Source: Candidatus Nitrospira neomarina
Lineage (GTDB): Bacteria > Nitrospirota > Nitrospiria > Nitrospirales > UBA8639
Assembly: GCF_032051675.1 (NCBI RefSeq)
Contig: NZ_CP116968.1
Location: 2,108,001-2,172,000 of the forward strand
Direction of reading: 5' to 3'
DNA: 64,000 bases
Program-made: the position numbers and the translations under genes
Shown here: positions 26,515 to 36,246 of the stretch, piece by piece
Position numbering within the stretch: position 1 is the first letter of the stretch
How the letters are laid out: the number at the start of each line of letters is the position of its first letter
Notes under the pieces: model-generated
What the model saw: only the letters and a program-made list of their open reading frames with translations
Told to the model about the DNA's origin: nothing
Database searches by the model: none

Positions 26515-27899
26515 CACACCACATTCTGATACTGAGCGGAAATCTGCCAGGATTACTCGCGGCCTATCGGCTCATTCCCTACGGATTCCGGATCACCATT
26601 CTTGAGGACGACAACCCTGTCTCTTCGGCACCATCATCTCCTCATTTTGCAAAATCGATAGAACCGGATCATCCACCATCCCTTCAACGCCTCACGACGC
26701 AGCCCTTCCCACTTATTCTCCCACGGTATTACCATGCCACATGGGAACTTTTTCAGGAACTGGCTTTGGAACACGCAGCCCAATGCATTCAACCGGTCAA
26801 CCTGGAGTTTGGGACATCCGAATGTCAAACACTCACCCTCTCCAACGCGAAGGGCATTGCGACTCTTCACCCCATGATCCGACTCGCCGGCTTTCGCGCG
26901 CTTCCCTGGTCAGATCGCTGGCACTTGATTAATTTTTTAGAAAAAAAATGGGAAGAACCCCGTTCACCAGATCACCACCCTGATATGCTCACGGTTGAAT
27001 CCTGGCTGATTTCCGCTCAACAATCGGCTCTTGCACGACAACGTATCTGGAATCCCTTCTGTCGATTATTTTTAGGTTGTGATGTGACTCAGGCATCACT
27101 CGGGTATTTCCTGGAGATACTTTCTCGATTCTGGTTATCCAAACCGAATGGACCAGAAACATTCTTAGCTTCACCTGACATGCAGAGCCATCTTCAACAA
27201 AAACTCAGACATGTCCTAATAGAAAAAGGGGTCACGTTTTATCCCTCACACGCCATCACCGGCATCCATGCCGACACCGAACGGATTCAAGCCATCGGCC
27301 TGGCTAAAGGCGAACGACTCAACGCCGACATCTACGTCTCGCCCCTTTCCCCTCCAGAGCTTCTTCGACTCTTGCCGGAACGAGCCCCGGCTCGCTTTTC
27401 ATGTTTTTCCCATTTGGCTCAACTGCAGGAATCCTTAGGAACAGTTGTCCAATTGACCCTTAACGACACACTTCTTCCTCCTCGGCTTATCCTTAATTCC
27501 AGTTTATTTGATTGGGTCACCAGCCAGGCCGTTCCATTCACGGATAGACCAACGACGTTGGTTACGGGCATCAACCTCTCATCTTCACCATTATCGGTAC
27601 GCTCCGGCGACTGGTTGAAAGAAACCGCCTGGCCCCATCTCAAAAAGATATTGAATATTTGCCCTGAGCAATCAATGCCGGCTTGTGCGCCACCGATCAC
27701 CCAATCAGCCTATCGATATATTCCTTGCATGACTGGTTTCCGCACCTTTCGTCCTCTGGCCAACACACCCATTCCCAATCTCTTTCTTACCGGGCCCTGG
27801 ACGGCCAGCCCACTCCCTCCTTCTCTGGAAAGCACAATCCTGAGTGCCTTTGGCTGCGCCAGAGCTGTGACGGAATGGGTCCAGACCTCATCGCATTGA
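26511..27899 (+). CDS. hpnE: Hydroxysqualene dehydroxylase HpnE
   Basis: A 462-residue FAD-dependent amine-oxidase-like protein. The N-terminal strand HHILILSGNLPGLLAAYRL is a relaxed dinucleotide-binding fold (GxxxG spacing, less canonical than GxGxxG), followed by ITILEDDN and, at the C-terminus, the expected FAD-closing motif PNLFLTGPWTASPLPPSLESTILSAFGCARA. Its position directly after and overlapping hpnD (GTGA at 26511-26514) makes HpnE the natural assignment: it reduces hydroxysqualene to squalene. The irregular first FAD motif lowers certainty slightly. Confidence 0.8.
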   Translation: MTHHILILSGNLPGLLAAYRLIPYGFRITILEDDNPVSSAPSSPHFAKSIEPDHPPSLQRLTTQPFPLILPRYYHATWELFQELALEHAAQCIQPVNLEFGTSECQTLTLSNAKGIATLHPMIRLAGFRALPWSDRWHLINFLEKKWEEPRSPDHHPDMLTVESWLISAQQSALARQRIWNPFCRLFLGCDVTQASLGYFLEILSRFWLSKPNGPETFLASPDMQSHLQQKLRHVLIEKGVTFYPSHAITGIHADTERIQAIGLAKGERLNADIYVSPLSPPELLRLLPERAPARFSCFSHLAQLQESLGTVVQLTLNDTLLPPRLILNSSLFDWVTSQAVPFTDRPTTLVTGINLSSSPLSVRSGDWLKETAWPHLKKILNICPEQSMPACAPPITQSAYRYIPCMTGFRTFRPLANTPIPNLFLTGPWTASPLPPSLESTILSAFGCARAVTEWVQTSSH

Positions 27900-27933
27900 C
27901 ATCCTAAACCGTCAAACCTAAGATCCCCTCTCA

Positions 27934-28593
27934 ATGGATCTTCATGAACTCAAATCATCCCTTCACGACTGCCAACGATGCGGATTGTCTTCAGGACGCA
28001 CCCAGGTGGTGTTTGGGACAGGACATCCTCAGGCCGACATCATGTTTGTCGGAGAAGCCCCGGGCTTTTATGAAGACCGGCAGGGAGAGCCTTTTGTCGG
28101 GGCGGCAGGGAAATTTCTCAACGAATTACTGCAATCTATCGGGCTCAGTCGGGCGGATATTTTTATCGCTAACGTCATTAAGTGCCGGCCACCCAACAAT
28201 CGAGATCCTCTTCCAGAGGAAATCGAGACATGCAAACCGTTTTTGCTTCAACAAATCGAACTCATCAAACCTAAATTGGTTTGCACTTTAGGAAACTTTG
28301 CCACACAAACGTTATTAGAAAGAAAAGTCGGTATCACCAAAGTACGTGGGCAGGTCATCCGAATGCCCAACTTCATCGTGTTCCCACTGCTTCATCCGGC
28401 AGCCGCACTCCACCAGGGCAATCTTCGGGTTCCCCTCAAGGAAGATTTTCAAAAACTCAAGACGGTTCTGGAAGATATGAGCAAAACTCCCACGCTTCCG
28501 CAAACCGCGTCACCACCAACCCTTCCCTCCTCCAAAGCCCCATCCAAAGAGGAAACTCCAGCCGACCCCCCTACCCAAATGAGCTTATTCTGA
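27934..28593 (+). CDS. Type 4 uracil-DNA glycosylase
   Basis: A 219-residue family 4 UDG, which cuts uracil out of DNA and carries a 4Fe-4S cluster. The four Cys ligands are seen at C13 and C16 (DCQRCGL), C84 (VIKCRPP) and C100 (ETCKPF). The catalytic region is GEAPGFYEDRQGEPFVGAAGKFL and the C-terminal HPAAAL. The last 40 residues are a Pro/Ser/Thr-rich tail ending PTQMSLF; a short terminal motif of this type resembles a clamp-binding QxxLF peptide, which is inference. The gene starts 34 bp after hpnE, on the same strand. Confidence 0.93.
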   Translation: MDLHELKSSLHDCQRCGLSSGRTQVVFGTGHPQADIMFVGEAPGFYEDRQGEPFVGAAGKFLNELLQSIGLSRADIFIANVIKCRPPNNRDPLPEEIETCKPFLLQQIELIKPKLVCTLGNFATQTLLERKVGITKVRGQVIRMPNFIVFPLLHPAAALHQGNLRVPLKEDFQKLKTVLEDMSKTPTLPQTASPPTLPSSKAPSKEETPADPPTQMSLF

Positions 28594-28897
28594 AAGGTCG
28601 TCTCTGAAATTCTCTCCGGGGTAAACCCTTCAACTTAGATCTCCATAGACAAGCTATCCCAAGTTCCCGGCCTCTTGAAATAACCATGCGGCCCTTTTGC
28701 CTTCGCAACATAGGTTCTACCCTTCGGGACGCGCTGGATAACAGCTCGGATGCCAAACCGAAACTCAGAAAAATTTCAATTGGCTATATAAATTGTGGCG
28801 GGCCTTGTCTGAGCCCTTCGAAAACTCAGGGGGCTCCGCGATTGGTCCTCTATAATTAAAGAAAGCCTAGTTTCAGCATACTCCCCTGGCCTTTTGA
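28594..28897. other. Intergenic stretch before the structured repeat
   Basis: No gene or RNA recognised. It leads into structured repeat copy B. Confidence 0.3.
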
Positions 28898-29070
28898 TGT
28901 GGCCGAGCAGTGCAGCCGACCCCGGAGAAAAGGCGCGCATTGTTTGAGCCTTGCGAGTTTGCGCGACGCCGGGGTCGGCGAACCGCGCAGGGAACCCGGA
29001 GGGCCACAGCATGGCCAAGATGGTTTTGGCTACTTTTGCCGAAACAAAAGTAGCTCGGCTGCCGAGCCGA
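28898..29070 (+). repeat. Structured intergenic repeat, copy B (nested stems)
   Basis: The same fold as copy A at 2348-2523 with different stem bases: outer TGTGGCC 28898-28904 with GGCCACA 29002-29008; middle GCCGACCCCGG 28915-28925 with CCGGGGTCGGC 28969-28979; inner CGCGCA 28934-28939 with TGCGCG 28960-28965, enclosing TTGTTTGAGC and GCGAGTTT. The distal hairpin is kept base for base: GCTACTTTTG 29029-29038 with CAAAAGTAGC 29045-29054, then CTCGGCTGCCG. Confidence 0.8.
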
Positions 29071-29692
29071 AAGCCGGCAAACTGTAATGGGGATTCCCTA
29101 TCCTTTATTAGCGAGGATCTATCTTGGGAGAAAATGGGATACTCGCCCTACCAAGAGCCATGGGGGCAAGCTCTACTCCACGGGTATAACGGAAGCGAAA
29201 TTGTATAACTCCCCTATTTAGGAAGTCAGACAAGCTCAGCTCAGGATACATCCGACTGTAAAGTCCCTCAATACTTTAATTGGTTTCATGATTTCCCCCA
29301 TTACCCAATTGAAGGGATTCCTTACTCGGACGAACCTCTTGGGGAAATTGCAGTGGGTTCCCAAATTGAATCCTCGCCTTACTCGGAACCAATACCGTTT
29401 TGACCATCGACGTCACCGAATGAGGACCCCACACGATGGGCGACCTACTGACGGGGCGCCGGTCCCTGAGCTGGAACCGGGCATGGCCACGCCATCGTCA
29501 CACCATGCATGAGTCAACAGACCCAGGAGCTTATTTGAAATAACGAAGTATGAACGAAGCCCTGCAAGGTGCTTGGAACTGGCAACGGTAAAGACGAGAA
29601 AGGCAGATGAGTTTCGTTCCCACTGTGGTCCCCGATGCCATAACGCTAAAAATTAGGCTCAAGGGATCTGGAGGAACCGTACGGAAGGGAAT
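29071..29692. other. Long gene-poor stretch
   Basis: About 620 bp without a convincing gene. Several short frames occur on both strands, but none has both a ribosome binding site and a sensible composition. It may be old gene debris, since its GC content is similar to coding DNA. I recognise no element in it. Confidence 0.3.
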
Positions 29693-30190
29693 TTAGTTAA
29701 TGGTTTTTTGGGGATGACCGGCGTCTGTAGGACCTGAGGCCTCCTCGCCCTCAGCCAACGATTCCGAATCTTCAGACGACTCGTCGTCTGTGGCGTCTTC
29801 GACCTCTTCTTCTGGTTCTTCAAACCAATTGACGAGCATGTCATCCCACCAGGCCTCATTGACTTCCGAACCGGGATCTTCTCCAAAAAATTCTGTCACC
29901 TGGTCTTTGGTAAAACCCGGATCAATGACCGTGGGTTTAAACAATGCCCGGTCAATCACTTCCTTGGTGGCAAAGCCGCCCACAATCCAAGAAGGTGGAT
30001 CGGCCCGGCGGGATTTGTAGGCTTGTAGCCCGACCTTAAGATAAAGAAACGCTTTACGTTGATCTTCGTCTTTCAACCCTGATGGGGGCAAACTTAAAGT
30101 CTTTTCAATTTTTTTTCTCCATTCCCGTGCATTGTACCGGGAAGTGATCAACTGGAGAACTTTTGCCCCATCCTCTTTTTCCAGTGGCAT
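29693..30190 (-). CDS. Hypothetical soluble protein with an acidic tail
   Basis: A 165-residue protein. The N-terminal 125 residues look globular, with several Trp residues and a helical KVLQLITSRYNAREWRKKIEKTL start; the last 40 residues are a Glu/Asp/Ser-rich tail with no predicted fold (SSEDSESLAEGEE). It has no signal or membrane segment. It lies on the same strand as pmbA and tldD, 90 bp after pmbA, and may belong to that operon. I do not recognise the family. Confidence 0.65.
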   Translation of the reverse strand: MPLEKEDGAKVLQLITSRYNAREWRKKIEKTLSLPPSGLKDEDQRKAFLYLKVGLQAYKSRRADPPSWIVGGFATKEVIDRALFKPTVIDPGFTKDQVTEFFGEDPGSEVNEAWWDDMLVNWFEEPEEEVEDATDDESSEDSESLAEGEEASGPTDAGHPQKTIN

Positions 30191-30282
30191 CCTGACTCCT
30201 TATGGCCCTCGGGCCGCTCTTTGAATTCATGAAATAGATCGGCAATCGATAAACTCTGAATGAGTGCTTGTCCTGTATACCT

Positions 30283-31653
30283 CTAATGACCGGCCACCAT
30301 CATCTTGCGAATTTTAACCGTAGGACTGGCCACCCGGCCCCGAAATGCTAAATCATTCCCGATCATTTCAATATCCTTCAGGATCTGTTGTAAATTCCCG
30401 GCAATGGTGACCTCTTCCACCGGATGGGTCAACTCTCCGTTTTCAACCCAAAACCCCACCGCTCCCCTTGAATAGTCCCCGGTGACAAGGTTGACACCAA
30501 ATCCAATCAGATCCGTGACGTACAACCCCCGCTTCATTGACTTGAGAATGTCATCAGGCGAATAGGAGCCCGGCGAGAGAAATAAATTCGTAGTGCCCAC
30601 TGTCGGATTTTCGCCCACCGATCTTGATGCATTGCCGGTGGATGCCATCCCCAATTTTCGCCCTGAATACGTGTCTAACAGGTAACTCGACAGCACGCCT
30701 CTATCGACCACCAGGGTTTTCCTCGTGGGCAACCCTTCACCATCAAATGGTCGAGACCCCAGCCCTCCGGCTAATCGACCATCATCAACCACTGTCACCA
30801 AATCCGAAGCAATAGATTTTCCGAGTTGCCCCAAAAGAAACGAGGCCCCCTTATACAAGGAGTACCCGGATACCGCTGAGGAAATATGCCCTAGGAGGCT
30901 TTTGGCCGTTTCCGGATCGAAGATCACGGGAACTTCTTGTGTCGTAATGGCCCGACTGCCTAGCCGCCTCACAGTTCGGCGAGCGGCCTCCTGGCCGATC
31001 GATTCCGGGCTGTCCAATTCATGGAATTTACGCTTCACGGAGTACCAGTAGTCCCGCTGCATACCGCCATTTTGGCTGTCCATCGCAATGGGCGACACAG
31101 AGAGTGAGTAGGAAGAACTGGCGTACGATCCAACAAACCCATGGGAATTCGCTAATAAAATCGATCCATACCCAGCCGAACACTCAGCCCCTTCAGAATT
31201 GGTGATGCGGGGATCTGCGGAAAACGCGGATTGTTCAGTTCGCTTGGCCAGGTCTATTTCCTCATCAACTGCCAATTGCCGATCATCTTTCATATCCATG
31301 TCGGGGATATCCACCACCATTTGATCCGGCGCGGGTAGTCCTGAAGTTTCATCTTCAACCACAGCTCTGGCCAAACTACATGTGTCAGTGACTAAACGAT
31401 CCAACGAGGAGTTGGAAAAATCCGATGTAGAGGAACTGGCTGAACGCTTGCCAAAAAACACCCGAATCCCCAAGACCTTCTCACGGGCCTTGGAGAGCCG
31501 ATCCACCTCCGACATCCGCACCTGCACCGAGACTGAATCGCCTTCCGCCACAAGTAGATCCGCCTCCGTCGCCCCTAAAGCCTTGGCTCGCTTGAGAACC
31601 GTGGCGGCCAACTCCGGGAAACGGTCACCATGTGTGGTGGGCAGATTTGACAT
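30283..31653 (-). CDS. pmbA: PmbA/TldE, partner of the TldD metalloprotease
   Basis: A 456-residue member of the TldD/PmbA family. PmbA (TldE) forms a heterodimer with TldD; the pair cleaves peptides such as the precursors of microcin B17 and destabilised CcdA. The family end NPTVGTTNLFLSPGS, DLIGFGVNLVTGDYSRGAVGFWVENGEL and the final IRGNLQ-like block (here TIAGNLQQILKDIEMIGNDLAFRGRVASPTV) are present. As expected for the PmbA partner, the HExxxH zinc motif of TldD is absent. It follows tldD on the same strand with a 45 bp gap. Confidence 0.93.
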   Translation of the reverse strand: MSNLPTTHGDRFPELAATVLKRAKALGATEADLLVAEGDSVSVQVRMSEVDRLSKAREKVLGIRVFFGKRSASSSTSDFSNSSLDRLVTDTCSLARAVVEDETSGLPAPDQMVVDIPDMDMKDDRQLAVDEEIDLAKRTEQSAFSADPRITNSEGAECSAGYGSILLANSHGFVGSYASSSYSLSVSPIAMDSQNGGMQRDYWYSVKRKFHELDSPESIGQEAARRTVRRLGSRAITTQEVPVIFDPETAKSLLGHISSAVSGYSLYKGASFLLGQLGKSIASDLVTVVDDGRLAGGLGSRPFDGEGLPTRKTLVVDRGVLSSYLLDTYSGRKLGMASTGNASRSVGENPTVGTTNLFLSPGSYSPDDILKSMKRGLYVTDLIGFGVNLVTGDYSRGAVGFWVENGELTHPVEEVTIAGNLQQILKDIEMIGNDLAFRGRVASPTVKIRKMMVAGH

Positions 31654-31698
31654 TATTAAATGATTAAATGGAAAGAAACAAAACGGGAGGGTTATCCA

Positions 31699-33126
31699 TC
31701 AGCCCATCGCCGTGCCACCGACGATCATTTCATCAATTTTAATGGTAGGAAGTCCCACGCCGACCGGAACCGATTGACCATCTTTTCCACAGGTCCCAAT
31801 TCCTTCATCTAATTTCATATCATGTCCAACCATCGAAACTTTTTTGAGCACATCCGGACCGTTCCCAATCAACGTCGCGCCCTTGACCGGTTTGGTCACC
31901 TGCCCATCTTCGATGAGATAGGCTTCGCTGGCTGAAAAGACAAATTTCCCACTGGTGATATCAACCTGCCCTCCACCAAACGACACGGCATACAACCCGT
32001 TTTTCACCGACCGAATGATATCCTGTGGATCTGATTCTCCGGCTAACATAAAGGTATTGGTCATACGTGGAAGAATGATGCTCCGGAAATCTTCACGTCT
32101 TCCATTTCCTGTTAACGGGATACCCATCAAACGGGCATTGAGCCGATCCGTGATATAGCCGCGCAACACACCTTTTTCAATGAGCATGGTTCTTGACGTC
32201 GGCGTCCCCTCATCATCGATATTCATCGAACCACGCCGAAATGGGAGGGTCCCGTCATCCACAATTGTGCATAGTTCGGACGCGACGGTTTTTCCCACTA
32301 AATCACTAAAGGCTGACGTTTTACGACGATTAAAATCCGCTTCCAACCCATGTCCGATCGCTTCGTGAAGCAGAATGCCCGGCCATCCCCCACCTAAAAC
32401 AACCGGCATGGTGCCGGCCGGAGCTTCGACCGCGCCTAGATTCACAATTGCCTGACGTGCAGCTTCTCGGGCAAACTCCATCGCGCGATTCTGCTCCAGG
32501 TAGAAAGCAAATCCGACTCGTCCCCCTCCTCCAAAGGACCCAACCTGGCGATTGGACCCATCTTCAGCAATACAGGAAATTTGGAGACGAGAGAGAGGTT
32601 GCACATCTCCCACCAGCTGCCCTTGGGAGTTAATGACTAAGAATATTTTCTGTTCCGTATTAAAAGAGGCCATGACCTTGGTAATTCGGGGGTCATATCG
32701 TCTGGCTTCCACATCAATTTCATTCAGTAAGGCAACCCGAGCTTCTGTCGTAATATCGGTGAGCGGCTGGGACAACGGGTAGAGATTCTGGGAGGGCTGA
32801 GAACGATGAGTGACGGCTATGGGATTGTCCCCTTGAGGAGAATCGGCGATATACCGTGCCGTATCAGCGGCAATTTCCAGGTCTCGTACAGATAGATCAT
32901 CTGAATATGCAAACCCGGTTCGTTCTCCAGCCACCGCTCGAACACCCGCCCCCTGGAAAATACTTTTGACTGCGCGCTTGACGAGGCTTTCCTCCATAGA
33001 AACGGAATCGGTCACGCAGGACTCGACATACATGTCCACGTAATCCACTCCCCGAGCGGTGGCCTTATTTAAGGCCTGGAGGACATCCTTTTCTTGAAGG
33101 GCAAAGTCTGAAAGGCTGGGTACCAT
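31699..33126 (-). CDS. tldD: TldD metalloprotease
   Basis: A 475-residue zinc protease. The metal site HEAIGH, starting at His254, lies in GILLHEAIGHGLEAD; the later GTTPTSRTMLIEKGVLRGYI and GGQVDITSGKFVFSASEAYLIEDG motifs and the C-terminal GTCGKDGQ-x-VPVGVG-x-PTIKI stretch are typical. It acts with PmbA (next gene) on unfolded or modified peptides. The start chosen is the ATG at 33126; no strong ribosome binding site is visible. It is divergent from the uppS operon. Confidence 0.94.
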   Translation of the reverse strand: MVPSLSDFALQEKDVLQALNKATARGVDYVDMYVESCVTDSVSMEESLVKRAVKSIFQGAGVRAVAGERTGFAYSDDLSVRDLEIAADTARYIADSPQGDNPIAVTHRSQPSQNLYPLSQPLTDITTEARVALLNEIDVEARRYDPRITKVMASFNTEQKIFLVINSQGQLVGDVQPLSRLQISCIAEDGSNRQVGSFGGGGRVGFAFYLEQNRAMEFAREAARQAIVNLGAVEAPAGTMPVVLGGGWPGILLHEAIGHGLEADFNRRKTSAFSDLVGKTVASELCTIVDDGTLPFRRGSMNIDDEGTPTSRTMLIEKGVLRGYITDRLNARLMGIPLTGNGRREDFRSIILPRMTNTFMLAGESDPQDIIRSVKNGLYAVSFGGGQVDITSGKFVFSASEAYLIEDGQVTKPVKGATLIGNGPDVLKKVSMVGHDMKLDEGIGTCGKDGQSVPVGVGLPTIKIDEMIVGGTAMG

Positions 33127-33232
33127 AGGATATCACTGACAACGAAGTACGTAATGAGAACGAAACAAAAAAGGAGTATAGCCCATCTCCCAGGTGGGCG
33201 CAATTTTCAGTGAAGATCGTCTCGTCGCGAAT

Positions 33233-33261
33233 TTGACAAGAATCGCTTTCATTATTAGACT
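33233..33261 (+). promoter_or_regulatory. Candidate sigma70 promoter of the uppS operon
   Basis: A perfect -35, TTGACA at 33233-33238, is followed after 17 bases by TAGACT at 33256-33261 (4 of 6). Transcription would begin near 33268, ahead of uppS. Confidence 0.5.
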
Positions 33262-33353
33262 GAAATTGTTGTGAAATTTTGCCTAGCTCCTATAATCTTT
33301 CGATAGAATTCCAACGCGGTTCTTACCCTTACGATCGGGTTCAGCACAATTCC

Positions 33354-34139
33354 ATGGATGAATTTCAGGCGGTGGAAGCAAGACAAGTTGCTGAAGGCGA
33401 ATTGCTGGATCAACTTGACCTCACATCCCTTCCACGACATATCGCAATCATCATGGATGGCAATGGCCGATGGGCCGCTCAACGCGGGTTGCCTAGAATT
33501 GCCGGTCACAAAGAAGGGCTCCGGGCACTTCAAGATGTTCTGGAAATCGGGCATGAGCTCACCATTCCTTATATCACCATCTATGCATTTTCTCAGGAAA
33601 ATTGGAAACGGCCTCATTCAGAAATTCGACTGCTTATGGGGTTACTTGAGCAGTACCTGCATCAAGAACGCCAACGGTTTCAGGAGCGCCAGGTACGGTT
33701 TCTGCCAATTGGACGACTGGAACAACTGCCCCCCTCCGTCCGTTCGCTGGCCTTAGAGGTGGCAGAGGAAACCCGCCATTTGACTCAGCGCACGCTGGCA
33801 GTCGCCCTCAGCTATGGGGGAAGAGCCGAAATTGTCGATGCCGTACGGAAAGTCGCGATCGAGGTTCAGATGGGATCGCTCACACCAGACCAAATTGATG
33901 AGAACTTGTTCGAACAATATCTCAGCACATGGGGTTTACCGGATCCAGATTTGCTCATCCGTACCTCTGGAGAGGCGCGAATCAGCAATTTCCTTCCCTG
34001 GCAAATTGCCTACACCGAACTCTATTTCACCAAAACCCTGTGGCCTGATTTCCGTCGCGTTGAGACTCTTCTCGCCTTACTCGATTATCAAAAACGGGAG
34101 CGTCGTTTTGGCCGAATCACTCAAACTGTTTCGCCATAA
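33354..34139 (+). CDS. uppS: Undecaprenyl (isoprenyl) diphosphate synthase
   Basis: A 261-residue cis-prenyltransferase that extends farnesyl diphosphate with isopentenyl units to make the lipid carrier for cell wall synthesis. The catalytic motif is IIMDGNGRWA with Asp35 in the numbering from 33354; then YAFSQENWKRP, SYGGRAEI, and DLLIRTSGEARISNFLPWQIAYTELYFT. The reading frame stays open upstream to 33279 but an ATG at 33354 gives the family's usual length of about 250; no clear ribosome binding site decides it. It opens the uppS-cdsA-dxr-rseP-proS block, as found in many bacteria. Confidence 0.95.
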   Translation: MDEFQAVEARQVAEGELLDQLDLTSLPRHIAIIMDGNGRWAAQRGLPRIAGHKEGLRALQDVLEIGHELTIPYITIYAFSQENWKRPHSEIRLLMGLLEQYLHQERQRFQERQVRFLPIGRLEQLPPSVRSLALEVAEETRHLTQRTLAVALSYGGRAEIVDAVRKVAIEVQMGSLTPDQIDENLFEQYLSTWGLPDPDLLIRTSGEARISNFLPWQIAYTELYFTKTLWPDFRRVETLLALLDYQKRERRFGRITQTVSP

Positions 34140-34219
34140 AACCGTCTGTGGCGCTCCTGCATACCAGGCACCCTTCTTCCAGTTTATCTGACGCACTGCC
34201 CCTTTTACTCCTATAATCC

Positions 34220-35026
34220 ATGGATCCCCGTCGACTGTACTCAGCCATCGTATTTATTCCTTTGCTCTATGCGGGAATACGCTATTCTCCACCTTGGCTC
34301 CTTTCTCTTCTGATTGGCACAGCTTCTCTCTTCGCATTATGGGAATTTCTCACCCTCTACTTCGGACCAACCGCCAGTCTTGGCACCAAGATTATCTCCT
34401 GTCTCGGTGCCGTCATACTCCTTGTTGCCATGGACACTGGCTACTCCCAAGCCGTGAACATCTGGCTCTTGGGAATCGTTATGGTTGTTTTAACGGGGTT
34501 TTTTATATCCCCGACTGCCATGAGGCAACGGCTCCCTGTATGGGCAGCCTATCCCTTTGGAATACTTTATGTCGTGGTTCTGCTCGGACATTTCATACTC
34601 CTCCGGCAACTGCCACATGGAATCGCCTTAATCTTTTTCGTCTTAGCGATCACATGGTTAGCTGATACTGGTGGATTTGTCGTAGGCTTATCTCTTGGAC
34701 GACATGCCCTGGCGCCAACCCTGAGTCCTAAAAAAACGGTTGAAGGTTTGATGGGGGGGGTCCTTTTTTCTGTCCTGGGAGGCCTTATCAGCCACTTTTG
34801 GTTTCTCCCCTTTTTCTCGTTGGGGGAATGCGCTATTCTCGGCATGGGTATGGCCATAATCGGAGCGCTTGGTGATCTTGCAGAATCAGCGATCAAACGT
34901 AGCGTGAGTATCAAGGATTCAGGCACAATCATTCCAGGACATGGAGGAGTGCTGGATCGTGTGGACAGTCTGCTCTTTACCGGCCCGGCGTTTTACTACT
35001 ATGCCCTATTCGCGGGCTCATCCTAA
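34220..35026 (+). CDS. cdsA: Phosphatidate cytidylyltransferase CdsA
   Basis: A 268-residue membrane enzyme making CDP-diacylglycerol from CTP and phosphatidic acid for phospholipid synthesis. Six to seven membrane helices fill most of the chain. The signature is complete: the ADTGGFVVG stretch, LSPKKTVEGLMGG and, near the C-terminus, GDLAESAIKRSVSIKDSG followed by PGHGGVLDRVDSL. It lies 80 bp after uppS and 33 bp before dxr. Confidence 0.96.
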   Translation: MDPRRLYSAIVFIPLLYAGIRYSPPWLLSLLIGTASLFALWEFLTLYFGPTASLGTKIISCLGAVILLVAMDTGYSQAVNIWLLGIVMVVLTGFFISPTAMRQRLPVWAAYPFGILYVVVLLGHFILLRQLPHGIALIFFVLAITWLADTGGFVVGLSLGRHALAPTLSPKKTVEGLMGGVLFSVLGGLISHFWFLPFFSLGECAILGMGMAIIGALGDLAESAIKRSVSIKDSGTIIPGHGGVLDRVDSLLFTGPAFYYYALFAGSS

Positions 35027-35059
35027 AAACCAGACCATGCACAACCATAGGAGAATCTG

Positions 35060-36229
35060 GTGAAACACATCGTCATCTTAGGATCTACCGGATCGATTGG
35101 GAACAGTACATTAGATGTGATCTCCAGATTCCCTGAAGAGTTTCAAGTAGTCGGCTTGGCCGCCGGATCAAATGATCAGGCCCTTGAGGAACAGATCCGC
35201 ATCTTCAAGCCAGAAGTGGTTGCGCTGTCCTGCCGGGATGCTGCCAATCGATTGCGAGCACGGATAGGACACACGTCCACGGAAATTTTGGACGGAGAGC
35301 AGGGGCTCTGCGCCGTCGCCAGTGCATCGAAAAGTGATTTAGTGATTTCTGCGATCGTCGGTGGAGCAGGACTCAAGCCAACCTTGACAGCCATTCAAGC
35401 AGGCCGGCAGGTTGCACTGGCCAATAAAGAGCCGATGGTCATGGCAGGCCGTTTGATGCAATTGGAAGCCCACAAACATGGCGTCACCATTTTTCCCATC
35501 GATAGTGAACATAGCGCCATTTTCCAATCGATGGAAGGCCACCGAAAAATAGATATTCGCCGGATCGTCTTAACCGCCTCCGGCGGGCCATTTTGGGATT
35601 GGCCTATCAATGACCTGGAACACGTGACCCCCGAACAAGCGATGCAACATCCAAATTGGAAAATGGGTGCTAAAATCACCACCGACTCCGCCACCTTGAT
35701 GAATAAGGGCCTGGAGGTGATCGAAGCCCGATGGCTCTTTGATATCCCTCACGATCAAATTGATGTCGTCATCCATCGAGAAAGTATAATCCACTCTTTG
35801 GTAGAATATTGTGATGGGTCAGTCATCGCGCAGTTAGGGCACCCGGACATGCGAACACCAATTTCCTATGCTCTCAAATACCCGGAACGCATTCCTTTGA
35901 ATCCTCCACTCTTGGATTTAGGAAAAATTGGGAAATTTACGTTTTACCCAACTGATTCGAAAAAATTCCCCTGTCTCCAGTTAGCCTATGACGCACTGGC
36001 AGGAGCGGACGGGCTTCCACCCACATTAAACGCGGCAAATGAAATCGCCGTTGATGCTTTCCTTAAAGAACAAATTGCCTTTTTGGATATTCCCAGAGTG
36101 ATTCAGGAAACGATGAATGCCTATACCGCGACTCCCGTCACATCCATTGAAGATGCCCTGGAGATAGACCAATGGGCCCGACGTACAGCCACGGAAATGA
36201 TGAAAGCCTGTTCCTCTTCACCAATATGA
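35060..36229 (+). CDS. dxr: 1-deoxy-D-xylulose 5-phosphate reductoisomerase
   Basis: A 389-residue NADPH-dependent enzyme that makes methylerythritol phosphate in the non-mevalonate isoprenoid pathway, which feeds UppS and HpnD. The N-terminal nucleotide motif LGSTGSIGNSTLDVI, the ALANKEPMVMAG loop, the metal-binding PIDSEHSAIFQ, TASGGPF, and the KITTDSATLMNKGLEVIEA motif are all present; the usual ALANKES has Pro where Ser is typical, a small deviation. Start codon is GTG. Confidence 0.97.
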   Translation: MKHIVILGSTGSIGNSTLDVISRFPEEFQVVGLAAGSNDQALEEQIRIFKPEVVALSCRDAANRLRARIGHTSTEILDGEQGLCAVASASKSDLVISAIVGGAGLKPTLTAIQAGRQVALANKEPMVMAGRLMQLEAHKHGVTIFPIDSEHSAIFQSMEGHRKIDIRRIVLTASGGPFWDWPINDLEHVTPEQAMQHPNWKMGAKITTDSATLMNKGLEVIEARWLFDIPHDQIDVVIHRESIIHSLVEYCDGSVIAQLGHPDMRTPISYALKYPERIPLNPPLLDLGKIGKFTFYPTDSKKFPCLQLAYDALAGADGLPPTLNAANEIAVDAFLKEQIAFLDIPRVIQETMNAYTATPVTSIEDALEIDQWARRTATEMMKACSSSPI

Positions 36230-36246
36230 ATCCGCGATAAACACCC

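Noticed and set aside
28898-29090. Frames over the structured repeats as small genes
   Set aside because: They are imposed by the inverted repeats and not kept between the two copies.
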